Below are positions 8,429 to 16,593 of a stretch of 64,000 nucleotides of DNA, in pieces. Position 1 is the stretch's first letter, and the number at the start of each line of letters is the position of its first letter. The position numbers and the translations under genes are program-made. The stretch comes from Bacillus ndiopicus. Lineage in GTDB: Bacteria > Bacillota > Bacilli > Bacillales_A > Planococcaceae. The notes beneath the pieces are model-generated. The model saw nothing but the letters and a program-made list of their open reading frames with translations. It had not been told where the DNA came from and did not search any database. The stretch is from the NCBI RefSeq assembly GCF_000612805.1, contig NZ_HG964404.1, forward strand, positions 618,174-682,173, written 5' to 3'.

Positions 8429-9307
8429 TTAAATTTCACTTCTCCTTTTCAAGAGTCTTATTTTTTCATATAATAGAGCGATTTTTATAAATTTTAGTGA
8501 AAAACATCGCTTTTTTTGCTCTAATGCAAGTGCCCACATAATCATTCGACTAAGCAAATAATTAATATTAGAATTATAATCTCTTATATCTAATAGCCTA
8601 TCATCTAATAAGCGTTCTGATATATCGTGAGGGGGATTTTTTGTGATGGCATAATAAATTGTCGCGCTAAGGCTGTATATATCTGTTTTAACATTTTGAT
8701 TCGATTTATTTGAATAAAGCTCTAAAGGAGAATAGTTTTTGCTTGTTAAAATGGGTGTATCCTTAGTTACACGATAATCGATAGCCGAGCCAAAATCTAT
8801 TAAACATGGCGTACCATCATTAGCGATTAATATATTGCTTGGCTTAATATCTCGATGGATTATCCCCTTTTGATGAACATTATTTAGTGTATTAATCAAA
8901 GTTAAAAAAATGGATACATATGTGGGATTCGTATTTTCTATTACATATTGATCTAAAGGTACGCCCTCAAAATACTCCATTGTGATATAAATTGTCCCAT
9001 TCTCCTCAAAGTGTTCAATATATTTCGCCACATGCTGGCAATTTAAATTTTGCAAAATCGTTGCTTCCTGTATAAAGAGTTCCTTCAATTGATTAAATTT
9101 CGCTTTGTTGGAAGGAAGACGGCTTAATACCGTTTGATTATCTGTATCACGTATCGCTATTTCACTTGGATAAAATTCCTTTATAATAAAGAGCTCTTTC
9201 GTTATCATATTTTTTGCAAAATATACAACTGATAAATTACCTTTTTTTACAATATTTTTAATCTCGTATACTCCTTTTAGTAAAGTACATTCTTGTAAAG
9301 TAGGCAT
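8429..9307 (-). CDS. Soluble Ser/Thr protein kinase
   Basis: The 292-residue protein is a Hanks-type kinase: VVYFAKN with a poorly conserved glycine loop (KKGNLSVVY), ATP-anchoring Lys in FIIKEF, catalytic loop HRDIKPSNIL, DFGSA, and a substrate loop ending SPLELYS. No membrane helix or PASTA repeat is present, unlike the housekeeping PrkC. I use ATG 9307, with GAGGG five bases upstream; the TTG at 9319 abuts the GGGAGG. It faces the HTH-TPR regulator across 158 bases. Neighbouring PP2C and FHA genes suggest it is the writer of that phosphorylation circuit. Confidence 0.9.
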   Translation of the reverse strand: MPTLQECTLLKGVYEIKNIVKKGNLSVVYFAKNMITKELFIIKEFYPSEIAIRDTDNQTVLSRLPSNKAKFNQLKELFIQEATILQNLNCQHVAKYIEHFEENGTIYITMEYFEGVPLDQYVIENTNPTYVSIFLTLINTLNNVHQKGIIHRDIKPSNILIANDGTPCLIDFGSAIDYRVTKDTPILTSKNYSPLELYSNKSNQNVKTDIYSLSATIYYAITKNPPHDISERLLDDRLLDIRDYNSNINYLLSRMIMWALALEQKKRCFSLKFIKIALLYEKIRLLKRRSEI

Positions 9308-9375
9308 ATATACCCTCAACCTCCCTTTATAATTACATATTTACATTAGTTTTACATAATAATCAATTATAATGA

Positions 9376-9428
9376 ATAACTTATAATGAGCATTTTAACT
9401 ACTAGACTCAACCATCATAAGTTATAAT
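9376..9428. promoter_or_regulatory. Divergent promoter region with inverted repeat
   Basis: Two 12-base arms, ATAACTTATAAT (9376-9387) and its near complement at 9414-9425 (11 of 12 match), flank the space between the kinase and the regulator. The right arm overlaps a TATAAT at 9423-9428, a good -10 for the rightward regulator gene. The arrangement suits an operator bound by that regulator. The site does not match the canonical PlcR box. Confidence 0.5.
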
Positions 9429-9465
9429 AATACATATGTATACTGAGGATAGGAGCAAATATATT

Positions 9466-10329
9466 ATGAACCATATGATTTCACAAAAAATAAAGGAATT
9501 ACGGAAAAAAAAGGGGTTTACACAAAAAGAGCTAGCAGAAGGTATCTGTACACAAGCGATGGTAAGTAACTTTGAAAAAGGAGAAATGATTCCTTCAAGC
9601 CCTACATTGTTTGCAATCGCCCAACGACTTGGGGTTGATATGAATTATTTCTTTAATATGTCTAGTACTGATAGCACTTCTTTTAAAACAACGGATGCAC
9701 AAAATATTATTCGTAAACTTATTCACCAAAACGATTATGAATCTGCTTATTATATCGTGCAAAATGAGCTTGTACAGGAATCCTTACTCACAACTGAGCA
9801 CCGCCAATTTTTATTATGGCATAAAGGGATTTGCCAATGGTTTTTACACCAACAACTCGATACAGCAATTCAAACATTAGAAGAAGCTTTACACGCTGAC
9901 GACAAGCAAAGCACTGAGCGTGAAGTCGCGATTATGAATAGTATTGCGGTTGTTTATCTTGGGGCAGGTCAATTCGAGAAATCATTATCTTATTATGAAA
10001 AATGTTTATTGTTGCTTAAGAAACAATCATCCATTTCCTTTACAATACAAATTAGAGTATATCTAGGTGCCTCACGTGCGTTTCAACATTCTCACAAATT
10101 TAACGAAGCGCTTTTACTAGCTAAACAGGGCATTCAATTATGTACAGAAAATGAAACATTATATTTATTGGGAGATTTACTTTTCCAAGCATCACACTGT
10201 TTAATATCTTTGGAAGATAAACTTAACGCATCAATTTATTTAGAAAACGCAAAAACAATATATACTTTACAGAACAAATTTGATTACTTAAAAATAGTAG
10301 AAGATTTAAGAACAAATTATCTTAATTAG
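9466..10329 (+). CDS. PlcR/NprR-like (RNPP) HTH-TPR regulator
   Basis: The 287-residue protein has an N-terminal XRE helix-turn-helix (residues about 5-60: IKELRKKKGFTQKELAEG, then MVSNFEKGEM). TPR-like helices follow to the end (e.g. IAVVYLGAGQFEKSLSYYEK). This is the plan of RNPP quorum sensors, whose TPR domain binds a re-imported peptide. I choose ATG 9466 because AGGAG lies ten bases upstream and the putative -10 at 9423 puts the ATG at 9436 too close to the transcript start. A small exported peptide gene follows in the same direction after 83 bases. Confidence 0.85.
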   Translation: MNHMISQKIKELRKKKGFTQKELAEGICTQAMVSNFEKGEMIPSSPTLFAIAQRLGVDMNYFFNMSSTDSTSFKTTDAQNIIRKLIHQNDYESAYYIVQNELVQESLLTTEHRQFLLWHKGICQWFLHQQLDTAIQTLEEALHADDKQSTEREVAIMNSIAVVYLGAGQFEKSLSYYEKCLLLLKKQSSISFTIQIRVYLGASRAFQHSHKFNEALLLAKQGIQLCTENETLYLLGDLLFQASHCLISLEDKLNASIYLENAKTIYTLQNKFDYLKIVEDLRTNYLN

Positions 10330-10412
10330 AAATTAAACTAATTGATATTTTTCACAACAAATGGTAAATTTAAATGAGTTATTACTTAATTTTCTAATAA
10401 AGGGTGATATTT

Positions 10413-10586
10413 ATGAAGAAGAAATTAACTAATCTATTAATGGCACTTTGTTTGGTATTCCCTATAGGCATTAGTTTCACATCCACTAATGTAGCTGCTG
10501 AAGCACAAGATTTAACATCAGATAATCATTTAGTATTCTACGCTTCTGGTGAAGTTCCATCTATAAATATTCCACTTCGTCCATAA
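10413..10586 (+). CDS. Small exported peptide, probable signalling pro-peptide
   Basis: The 57-residue product starts MKKKLTNLLMALCLVF, a typical signal peptide with likely cleavage after NVAA. The short remainder ends in GEVPSINIPLRP. AAAGGG lies eight bases before ATG 10413. Size, signal peptide and position right after an RNPP regulator match PapR and NprX, whose C-terminal residues are the pheromone. No homology to those peptides is visible, as expected for a fast-evolving signal. The mature form cannot be read from sequence alone. Confidence 0.7.
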   Translation: MKKKLTNLLMALCLVFPIGISFTSTNVAAEAQDLTSDNHLVFYASGEVPSINIPLRP

Positions 10587-10620
10587 TAAATAGGGGTAGT
10601 GCAAAATGACTTACAATTTT

Positions 10621-10668
10621 AAAAGCGCAAGAAATGCATTTTAAAAATGCTGATTTCTTACGCTTTTT
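10621..10668 (+). terminator. Rho-independent terminator after the peptide gene
   Basis: A long imperfect stem (AAAGCGCAAGAAAT on the left, matched on the right with one mismatch and a two-base bulge) is followed by TTTTTCTATTT. The same stem sequence type recurs at 24475 and 47614. Confidence 0.8.
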
Positions 10669-10757
10669 CTATTTAATCTTACTTTCTTTTAAACCTATGG
10701 ACAAATTGGAGGACAAATTCTAATTAATTATGCCCTTTTCCACACGTAATTGTTATA

Positions 10758-11183
10758 TTAACCCCTTACAACAAGCACATCACATTTTGCGCTTCGTACG
10801 ATACGTTCTGCATTTGAGCCGATAATCATTTTTTCAAATCGGTTTAAGCCTGTTGCGCTAATAATAACTAAGTCGATATCCTTTAGGTTTGTTAGAATCA
10901 CCTTTGGAGATCCAAGCTCAACTACAGCATGAACAGTTGTTACTCCTGCTGCTATCGCTTCATCTTTTAACTGCTCCATTTGTTTTTCTCGTTCCTCTTT
11001 TACTTGCTCTGCATACGTTATATCGTACGCTTGTACTGAGCCAAAAGAGTACGTGTCGACTACACTTACAATATGTAAAATAGCCTCATTTTGTTTTGCT
11101 ACCTTTATTGCGCGTTGTAGCGCTTGTAAAGATTGCTCAGAAAAATCAACGCCGACAGCGATTTGTTTATAGTAATTAGTCAT
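10758..11183 (-). CDS. Universal stress protein, UspA family
   Basis: The 141-residue protein has the Usp fold: VGVDFSEQSLQAL at the start and the ATP-binding-type C-terminal motif GSNAERIVRSAKCDVLVVRG. ATG 11183 has AGGAGG eight bases upstream; the longer frame to 11222 does not. It is a single gene, separated from trpG by a terminator and a repeat cluster. The specific stress role is unknown. Confidence 0.9.
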   Translation of the reverse strand: MTNYYKQIAVGVDFSEQSLQALQRAIKVAKQNEAILHIVSVVDTYSFGSVQAYDITYAEQVKEEREKQMEQLKDEAIAAGVTTVHAVVELGSPKVILTNLKDIDLVIISATGLNRFEKMIIGSNAERIVRSAKCDVLVVRG

Positions 11184-11236
11184 GTTCAATTCCTCCTGTT
11201 TTCTTCTATTATAGCAAAGCATGGAACTGAATGAAA

Positions 11237-11262
11237 ACGCATGAAATCAAAGTTTCATGCGT
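11237..11262 (-). terminator. Terminator of trpEG
   Basis: A perfect ten-base stem (ACGCATGAAA with TTTCATGCGT) and six-base loop is followed by TTTTC on the minus strand. It is placed downstream of trpG. Confidence 0.6.
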
Positions 11263-11279
11263 CTATTCATCTATCTTAC

Positions 11280-11375
11280 GGGCAAATTCAAGCTGTTTGC
11301 GAGCGGATTTCAGTTACTTGCGAGCGAAAAGTGCGTTTTAACGAGCGAATTTCTCCTTCTTGTGAGCGAATCGTG
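11280..11375 (+). repeat. GAGCGAAT-type direct repeats (about four units)
   Basis: Units with cores such as GCGAGCGGATT, GCGAGCGAAA, CGAGCGAATT and TGAGCGAATC recur every 23-25 bases. The spacers are similar but not identical. The same family occurs at 55681-55785 (same strand) and 33769-33825 (opposite strand). Confidence 0.75.
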
Positions 11376-11405
11376 ACTTTTCACCTATAAAATCCAGCAA
11401 CAGCT

Positions 11406-11978
11406 TCATTCCACTACATTCAAAAATGCCTCAATCATTGAGTTTCCAGCCTTTGTTCCGATAGATTCTGGGTGAAATTGCAAACCATAGAGCGGATAAT
11501 GCTTATGTTGAATCGCCATAATTTCGCCATCATCTGCTGCGCTCGCTGTCACAATGAAATCATCGGGTAGTGTGTCATGTTCAATTACTAATGAGTGATA
11601 GCGCATCACTTCTTCATCGTTGGCCACATTTTGTAATAATCCTTGTTGCTGATGTGTTAGAGGGCTCATTTTGCCGTGAATAATGTTTGTTGCTCGCACG
11701 ATATTCGCTCCAAATGCCTCGCCAATTGCTTGATGCCCTAAGCAAATTCCTAGTATCGGTACTTCTTGATAAAAGCTTTGAATAATTTCTATAATATTAC
11801 CAGCCTCGCTCGGTACACCTGGCCCAGGCGAAATAATAATGGCTTTTGGCTGCAGTGCGCGAATTTCTTCGATTGATATTTTATCATTTCGCACAACTTG
11901 TACTTCCTGCCCAAATGCCGCAATTTGATGGTATAAATTATAAGTAAACGAATCGTAATTATCGATTAATAAAATCAT
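11406..11978 (-). CDS. trpG: Anthranilate synthase glutamine amidotransferase subunit
   Basis: The 190-residue class I amidotransferase carries the oxyanion/nucleophile motif ILGICLGHQAIGEAFG (Cys about 79) and the His-Glu pair in LQFHPESIGT. It supplies ammonia from glutamine to TrpE for anthranilate synthesis. Its ATG overlaps the trpE stop by four bases, indicating coupled translation. In Bacillales this subunit may also serve aminodeoxychorismate synthase (PabA); the T-box upstream argues the tryptophan role dominates. Confidence 0.9.
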   Translation of the reverse strand: MILLIDNYDSFTYNLYHQIAAFGQEVQVVRNDKISIEEIRALQPKAIIISPGPGVPSEAGNIIEIIQSFYQEVPILGICLGHQAIGEAFGANIVRATNIIHGKMSPLTHQQQGLLQNVANDEEVMRYHSLVIEHDTLPDDFIVTASAADDGEIMAIQHKHYPLYGLQFHPESIGTKAGNSMIEAFLNVVE

Positions 11979-13339
11979 TTTCGCACCTCCAATAACGCAC
12001 GCGCTTTATTTAACGTTTCTTCATACTCCATGCGTGGAATGGAATCATATACAATGCCAGCCCCCGCTTGAACATAAGCCTTGCCATCTTTCACAATCAT
12101 TGTGCGGATAGCTAACGTTAAATCCATGTTGCCAGAAGCGGAAATATAGCCCACTGCTCCTGCATAGATGCCACGCTTTTTTTGCTCAAGTGCATGAATA
12201 ATTTGCATCGCGCGTATTTTTGGTGCGCCAGATACTGTACCTGCTGGTAGGCTTGATGCAAGTACATCTACAACATGTGCTCCTTGCTTTAGCTGCCCTG
12301 TTACTTCTGAGACGATATGCATAACATATTTATATTTTTCAATATGCATATAGCGATTAACTTTTACTGAGCCTACTTCACATACGCGTCCAATATCATT
12401 ACGTCCTAAATCGACAAGCATGCGATGCTCAGCTAGCTCTTTCTCGTCATTCAGTAGCATTTGTGCTAGTCGCTCATCTTCCTCCACTGTAGCCCCGCGT
12501 GGTTTCGTGCCAGCTATTGGATTTGTTGTAACAACACCTGCCTGCACCTTGACTAAGCTTTCTGGCGAAGTGCCAAGCACAATGGCATCCCCAAAATTCA
12601 TATAAAACATATATGGCGAAGGGTTTGTTGCACGTAGCTTGCGATATAATGCAAACGCGTCTCCCTCGAAATTGGCTTCAAATGTTTGTGACAGCACCAC
12701 TTGAAAAATATCTCCACGCTGAATATGTTGCTGCGCGGTTTCCACCATATTTGTAAATTGCTCCTCGCTAATTGTCGCTGAAAAATGAATATCCACATCT
12801 GTATTGATTGTTTGTGTTACCTGTTGCTCGATTTGCTGCTCAAGCTGTGCAATTGCTTGCTGCATTTGCTCCTCAGTGCGCCCACCGAATAAATCGACAG
12901 CAACTAATGCCACTTTTTGCTCAATATGATCGATAACGATAAATGTGTCATAAAAATAAAGATGAACGTCAGGCATATGATAGACATCGTTCACGATTTG
13001 CCCAATATTTTCAAAATGAAAGGCTGTTTCATAGCTAAAATAACCGATTGCTCCACCAAAAAATGCAAATGGGTATGGCCCTTCATTTATTGGTAGCACC
13101 TCTTTTATACGCTCAGTCACAGCTATGCTTTTCGTTTCGCCATTAAAAGTTGAGAACTTGTCATCACCCATCAGCTCTCCTATTGGGTCAACAGCAATAA
13201 ATGAATAACGCCCGCTTTCAGCATATTTGGCATTTGATTCAAACAGCATTTTATGTTGCCCTTGTAGGCATGAATAAATGCTGATTGGGGTATAAGTATC
13301 CCCCTGCAACGTTTTCATTACATAACTCATCTCTGTCAT
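11975..13339 (-). CDS. trpE: Anthranilate synthase component I
   Basis: The 454-residue protein has the chorismate-binding domain: FQVVLSQTFE, NPIAGTKPRG, DLGRNDIGRV, GTVSGAPKIRAM and QAGAGIVYDS. PIAGT rather than PIKGT separates TrpE from PabB. ATG 13339 has AGGAG eight bases upstream. The longer frame to 13426 runs into the T-box terminator. It forms an operon with trpG only; the rest of the trp pathway is not in this window. Expression should follow uncharged tRNA-Trp through the leader. Confidence 0.9.
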   Translation of the reverse strand: MTEMSYVMKTLQGDTYTPISIYSCLQGQHKMLFESNAKYAESGRYSFIAVDPIGELMGDDKFSTFNGETKSIAVTERIKEVLPINEGPYPFAFFGGAIGYFSYETAFHFENIGQIVNDVYHMPDVHLYFYDTFIVIDHIEQKVALVAVDLFGGRTEEQMQQAIAQLEQQIEQQVTQTINTDVDIHFSATISEEQFTNMVETAQQHIQRGDIFQVVLSQTFEANFEGDAFALYRKLRATNPSPYMFYMNFGDAIVLGTSPESLVKVQAGVVTTNPIAGTKPRGATVEEDERLAQMLLNDEKELAEHRMLVDLGRNDIGRVCEVGSVKVNRYMHIEKYKYVMHIVSEVTGQLKQGAHVVDVLASSLPAGTVSGAPKIRAMQIIHALEQKKRGIYAGAVGYISASGNMDLTLAIRTMIVKDGKAYVQAGAGIVYDSIPRMEYEETLNKARALLEVRK

Positions 13340-13376
13340 ACTCTGCTCTCCTATCTCTGCTCTTCTTTTGTACACA

Positions 13377-13600
13377 AAAAGGCCCTCCGCACTGTAAAGG
13401 ACGGAGAGCCGTGGTACCACCTTCATTGGCTAATTGCTTAGCCCACTCGAACTGCTTGTAACGTCAGCAACTACGGCAAGGCATTTCCTCCTCGCAGCTA
13501 GAAAATCCATTCACCTATGCTGAATGCTAGCTTGCACCAACCGCTAGCTCTCTTGTCAAACAAACATAGACTACTATTTTTTCATTATCGCTTTATGCTG
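13377..13600 (-). promoter_or_regulatory. T-box leader (probable tRNA-Trp sensor)
   Basis: On the minus strand the leader contains the T-box AAGGTGGTACCACG (about 13411-13427). A terminator follows, GGCTCTCCG paired with CGGAGGGCC (13379-13411), ending in a T-run just before trpE. Further upstream are stem I sequences. A candidate specifier codon TGG lies at 13507-13509, within GTGAATGGA. Uncharged tRNA-Trp should favour the antiterminator. The specifier placement is inferred. Confidence 0.9.
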
Positions 13601-13638
13601 TAATTGTAACGTGATTTTTCTTATAATTCAAACATTTT

Positions 13639-14184
13639 TTAATTTGTTAGTGCTATTAATTTCGCCTGCATTAAACGGTTGCGCACAAAAATACCTAGCC
13701 ATGTAGCCAGTGCTGCTTTTATTAAACCCGGAATAATAAATGGTATCATTCCGCCTGCAAGTGCCGCTTCCCATGATAAATCTCCTGCAATTTTCAGCCA
13801 AATTGTTCCGAAAATAAGTGTTACAAACATGCCAATCACATTTGCAACTGCTGCTTGCACATACGTATATGAAGTTTTTTCTAAATATAAGCCCATTAAA
13901 TACGCGGCTGGTAAAAATCCTACTAAATAGCCTCCTGTTGGGCCAATTAATTTTGCAACTCCCCCTGTAAATCCTGCAAAAACTGGCAAACCGGCTGCTC
14001 CTAATAATAAGTAAACTGTAACAGCTAATGTGCCAAGCCTTGGACCTAAAATTGTTGCAATAAGCCCTACCGCTAATGTTTGTCCTGTAAATGGTACGGG
14101 TGGTACAGGAAGCATTACTTGTGCAAGTACCGCAATAATTGCCGCACCGAATGCTGCTAATACATAATTTTTAACATTCATCAT
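13639..14184 (-). CDS. bioY: Biotin transporter S-component BioY
   Basis: The 181-residue protein has about six membrane helices and BioY hallmarks (PVPPVPFTGQTLAVGL, VFAGFTGGVAKLIGPTGGYLVGFLPAA). It captures biotin and works with a shared ECF energising module encoded elsewhere. GGGGG precedes the ATGATG start. A BirA-type operator lies directly upstream, so biotin-bound BirA should repress it. Confidence 0.95.
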   Translation of the reverse strand: MMNVKNYVLAAFGAAIIAVLAQVMLPVPPVPFTGQTLAVGLIATILGPRLGTLAVTVYLLLGAAGLPVFAGFTGGVAKLIGPTGGYLVGFLPAAYLMGLYLEKTSYTYVQAAVANVIGMFVTLIFGTIWLKIAGDLSWEAALAGGMIPFIIPGLIKAALATWLGIFVRNRLMQAKLIALTN

Positions 14185-14198
14185 CTTTCCCCCAAGCT

Positions 14199-14231
14199 TT
14201 AGTAAACCTAATACAAATATAAGTTAACATA
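14199..14231. promoter_or_regulatory. BirA (biotin repressor) operator
   Basis: Two nine-base half sites, TTAGTAAAC (14199-14207) and GTTAACATA (14223-14231), form an imperfect dyad with a 15-base spacer. This is the usual spacing of Firmicute BirA boxes. It sits in the bioY promoter region and may also affect the divergent amidohydrolase. Confidence 0.75.
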
Positions 14232-14296
14232 AAACATTATGCATATTCAATCATTTTTGTTATTATTTTTTTAGAATATGAGAGTGGGGGATGGCT

Positions 14297-15850
14297 ATGA
14301 ATTTATGGTATGGCGGAACGATTTATACGATGCAGCAGGAAGGACATGTTGTAGAAGCGATTTTAGAGCGTGATGGAATGATTATAGCTACTGGTGCATT
14401 TGCCGATTTACATGGGCAAGCACAGCACTTTATCGACCTTAAAGGAAATGTTTTATATCCAGGCTTTGTCGATAGTCATTTACATATTATCGGCTATGGG
14501 GAAAAGCTAAAAAATTTAGATGCAAGTAATATAGTATCTAAAGATGAATTGATGGCCGCACTGCAACAGCGAGCTACTGCATTGAAAGAGGATGATTGGC
14601 TTGTTGCGATTGGCTATAACGAAGGGGCAAGTGAACTACTAACCTTTCCTACTATTGAAGAATTAGATGCGTTAAACTGCCATGTTGTCATTAAACGTAG
14701 CTGCCACCATTTAATCATGGTCAATCATCTTGCGCTTGCCTATGCAAAAATTGATGAAACAACTGTAAGCCCAGCAGGTGGAGTGATTGAACACAAGGAT
14801 AGGCAGCTAACAGGTATTTTAAAAGATAGCGCTTTATATTTAGTCATTAACCATATGCCAACAACTACGCAGGGCTATGTCGATGATGCACTACAAAAAT
14901 CCGTTGCCTCGTTGCATTCTTTTGGCATTGTCGGTGGACATTCAGAGGATTTAAGTTATTATGGACACCCTTCTGTACCATTGCAAAGCTATGAGTATAT
15001 TATTAAAAATAAAAATTTCAAGGCACATTTATTGCAGCATCATCAAGCGTGGGATGAGGTTCAGCAAATCGATTTTGCCCCATCTACTTGGCTGGAGCTT
15101 GGTGCGATGAAAATTTTTATCGATGGCGCATTTGGTGGTCGTACAGCAGCACTTTCTGCTCCATATGCGGATGACCCTAGCAATAGCGGCTTATTTATTC
15201 ATTCTCATGAAGAGTTGGAACAGCTAGTTCGCAAAGCGCGTGCTGCGAAGGCAACAATTGCTGTTCATGTTATCGGTGATGCAGCAATCGCTACTATCGC
15301 CCGGTTACTTGAGCAGTATCCGCCATTAAAGGGGCAAAAGGACCGCATTATCCATTGCAGTTTAATTACTGCTGAGTTGCTTGAAAAACTAGCAAAACTA
15401 CCGATTATTGTGGATGTACAGCCGCAATTTATTCAGTCAGATATGGGTATTTTAGAGGCGCGATTAGGCAAAGAACGCTTAGATTATGCACATCCAATTA
15501 AATCCTTGTTAACGCGTGGTATCGTATGTGCGGGAGGCTCTGATGCACCAATTGAGCATCCAAATCCACTGTATGGCATTTATGCTGCTATTACACGCAA
15601 AAGAATGGATGGAATGCAGGTTTTAAACGCGGCTGAGTGCATCTCACGCTATGAGGCTGTTGGTCTTTACACGACAGCACCAGCTAAAGTCATTGATAAA
15701 GCACATATTCGCGGACAAATCGCAGCAGGCTTTGAGGCCGACTTTACAATACTAGATGGTGATATATTCACACTAGATGTTGAGCAAATCCCCCATTTAC
15801 AAGTGGTAGAAACCGTCGTACATGGAAAAACTGTTTACCAACAAAAATAG
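14297..15850 (+). CDS. Metal-dependent amidohydrolase, YtcJ-like
   Basis: The 517-residue protein has the amidohydrolase TIM-barrel motifs: an N-terminal beta-sandwich start (LWYGGTIYTM), metal ligands in GFVDSHLHI, AVHVIGDAA, IIHCSLI, and a late Asp in GGSDAPIEHPNP. It closes with ADFTILDGD. The substrate cannot be told; relatives act on amides or N-formyl groups. ATG 14297 is preferred over 14291, because GGGGG abuts the first ATG but is six bases from the second. Single gene, ended by a strong terminator. Confidence 0.85.
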   Translation: MNLWYGGTIYTMQQEGHVVEAILERDGMIIATGAFADLHGQAQHFIDLKGNVLYPGFVDSHLHIIGYGEKLKNLDASNIVSKDELMAALQQRATALKEDDWLVAIGYNEGASELLTFPTIEELDALNCHVVIKRSCHHLIMVNHLALAYAKIDETTVSPAGGVIEHKDRQLTGILKDSALYLVINHMPTTTQGYVDDALQKSVASLHSFGIVGGHSEDLSYYGHPSVPLQSYEYIIKNKNFKAHLLQHHQAWDEVQQIDFAPSTWLELGAMKIFIDGAFGGRTAALSAPYADDPSNSGLFIHSHEELEQLVRKARAAKATIAVHVIGDAAIATIARLLEQYPPLKGQKDRIIHCSLITAELLEKLAKLPIIVDVQPQFIQSDMGILEARLGKERLDYAHPIKSLLTRGIVCAGGSDAPIEHPNPLYGIYAAITRKRMDGMQVLNAAECISRYEAVGLYTTAPAKVIDKAHIRGQIAAGFEADFTILDGDIFTLDVEQIPHLQVVETVVHGKTVYQQK

Positions 15851-15886
15851 TGCAATTGGTTGGGCGAATGGGGACTTTAGATGCAC

Positions 15887-15917
15887 AAAAAAGCGGGGAA
15901 ACTGTCCCCGCTTTTTT
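15887..15917. terminator. Bidirectional terminator between amidohydrolase and phoU
   Basis: A perfect 12-base stem (AAAAAAGCGGGG with CCCCGCTTTTTT) and seven-base loop serves convergent transcripts. It overlaps the phoU stop codon. Confidence 0.9.
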
Positions 15918-16578
15918 AATTATTCAATTCATAATGCTGGCCTTTAACTAAATAGAATAAATGCTCTGCAATATTTGTTGCATGGTCTGCTGAGCGCTCT
16001 AAATAGCGGCTGATAAAGGATAAATACATAATTTGTGAAATGTTTTCAGGCTGCTTGCTTGATAATTGCATAAAGTTCGTGATTGCTTGACCGTACAAGC
16101 CATCAATTTGATCATCTAACTCAGCTATTTCCTTTGCCTGTGAGGCATTTTCATGAATGAATGCATCAACAATTTGGCGTAACATTGAAACTGTTTTCGC
16201 AGACATTTCTTGTAGTATTTCAATGTTTGTAATGAAGTCGTCTTTGCCAATGCGAATTGTATCTTTTGCGATATTCACTGCATAGTCACCTACGCGCTCC
16301 ATATCGCTTGCCGCTTTAACAATTGTCATTAGGCGACGTAAATCTGTTGCAACAGGCTGCTGCTTAGCAATTAATAAAATAACACGGTCATTAATCATTT
16401 CCTCTAAACGATTAATATGAATGTCGTTATCGATCACTGACAATGCAGTATCAATATCTTTATTAACAAATGCTTTAAATGAAACTTCTAAAGCTACAAT
16501 ACTTCTATTACATAAATCTAATAGATCCTCTTGTACTGTTTTCATATCATGCTCAAAACGTTCACGTACTGCCATCAT
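15916..16578 (-). CDS. phoU: Phosphate transport regulator PhoU
   Basis: The 220-residue all-helical protein has the two PhoU repeats (RLEEMINDRVILLIAKQQP, DLRRLMTIVKAASDMERVGDYAVNI, later SRYLERSADHATNIAEH). It links the Pst transporter to the PhoR/PhoP sensor in many bacteria. It is last in pstSCAB-phoU, 15 bases after pstB. The start could be either of two adjacent ATGs. B. subtilis lacks this gene next to pst, so the arrangement differs from that model. Confidence 0.95.
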   Translation of the reverse strand: MMAVRERFEHDMKTVQEDLLDLCNRSIVALEVSFKAFVNKDIDTALSVIDNDIHINRLEEMINDRVILLIAKQQPVATDLRRLMTIVKAASDMERVGDYAVNIAKDTIRIGKDDFITNIEILQEMSAKTVSMLRQIVDAFIHENASQAKEIAELDDQIDGLYGQAITNFMQLSSKQPENISQIMYLSFISRYLERSADHATNIAEHLFYLVKGQHYELNN

Positions 16579-16593
16579 AATGTAAGCTCCCCC

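Noticed and set aside
9320..9440. Canonical PlcR box (TATGnAnnnnTnCATA)
   Set aside because: No match was found; only a different inverted repeat is present.
11975..13339. Aminodeoxychorismate synthase PabB
   Set aside because: The active-site motif is PIAGT, not PIKGT, and the gene lies behind a T-box.
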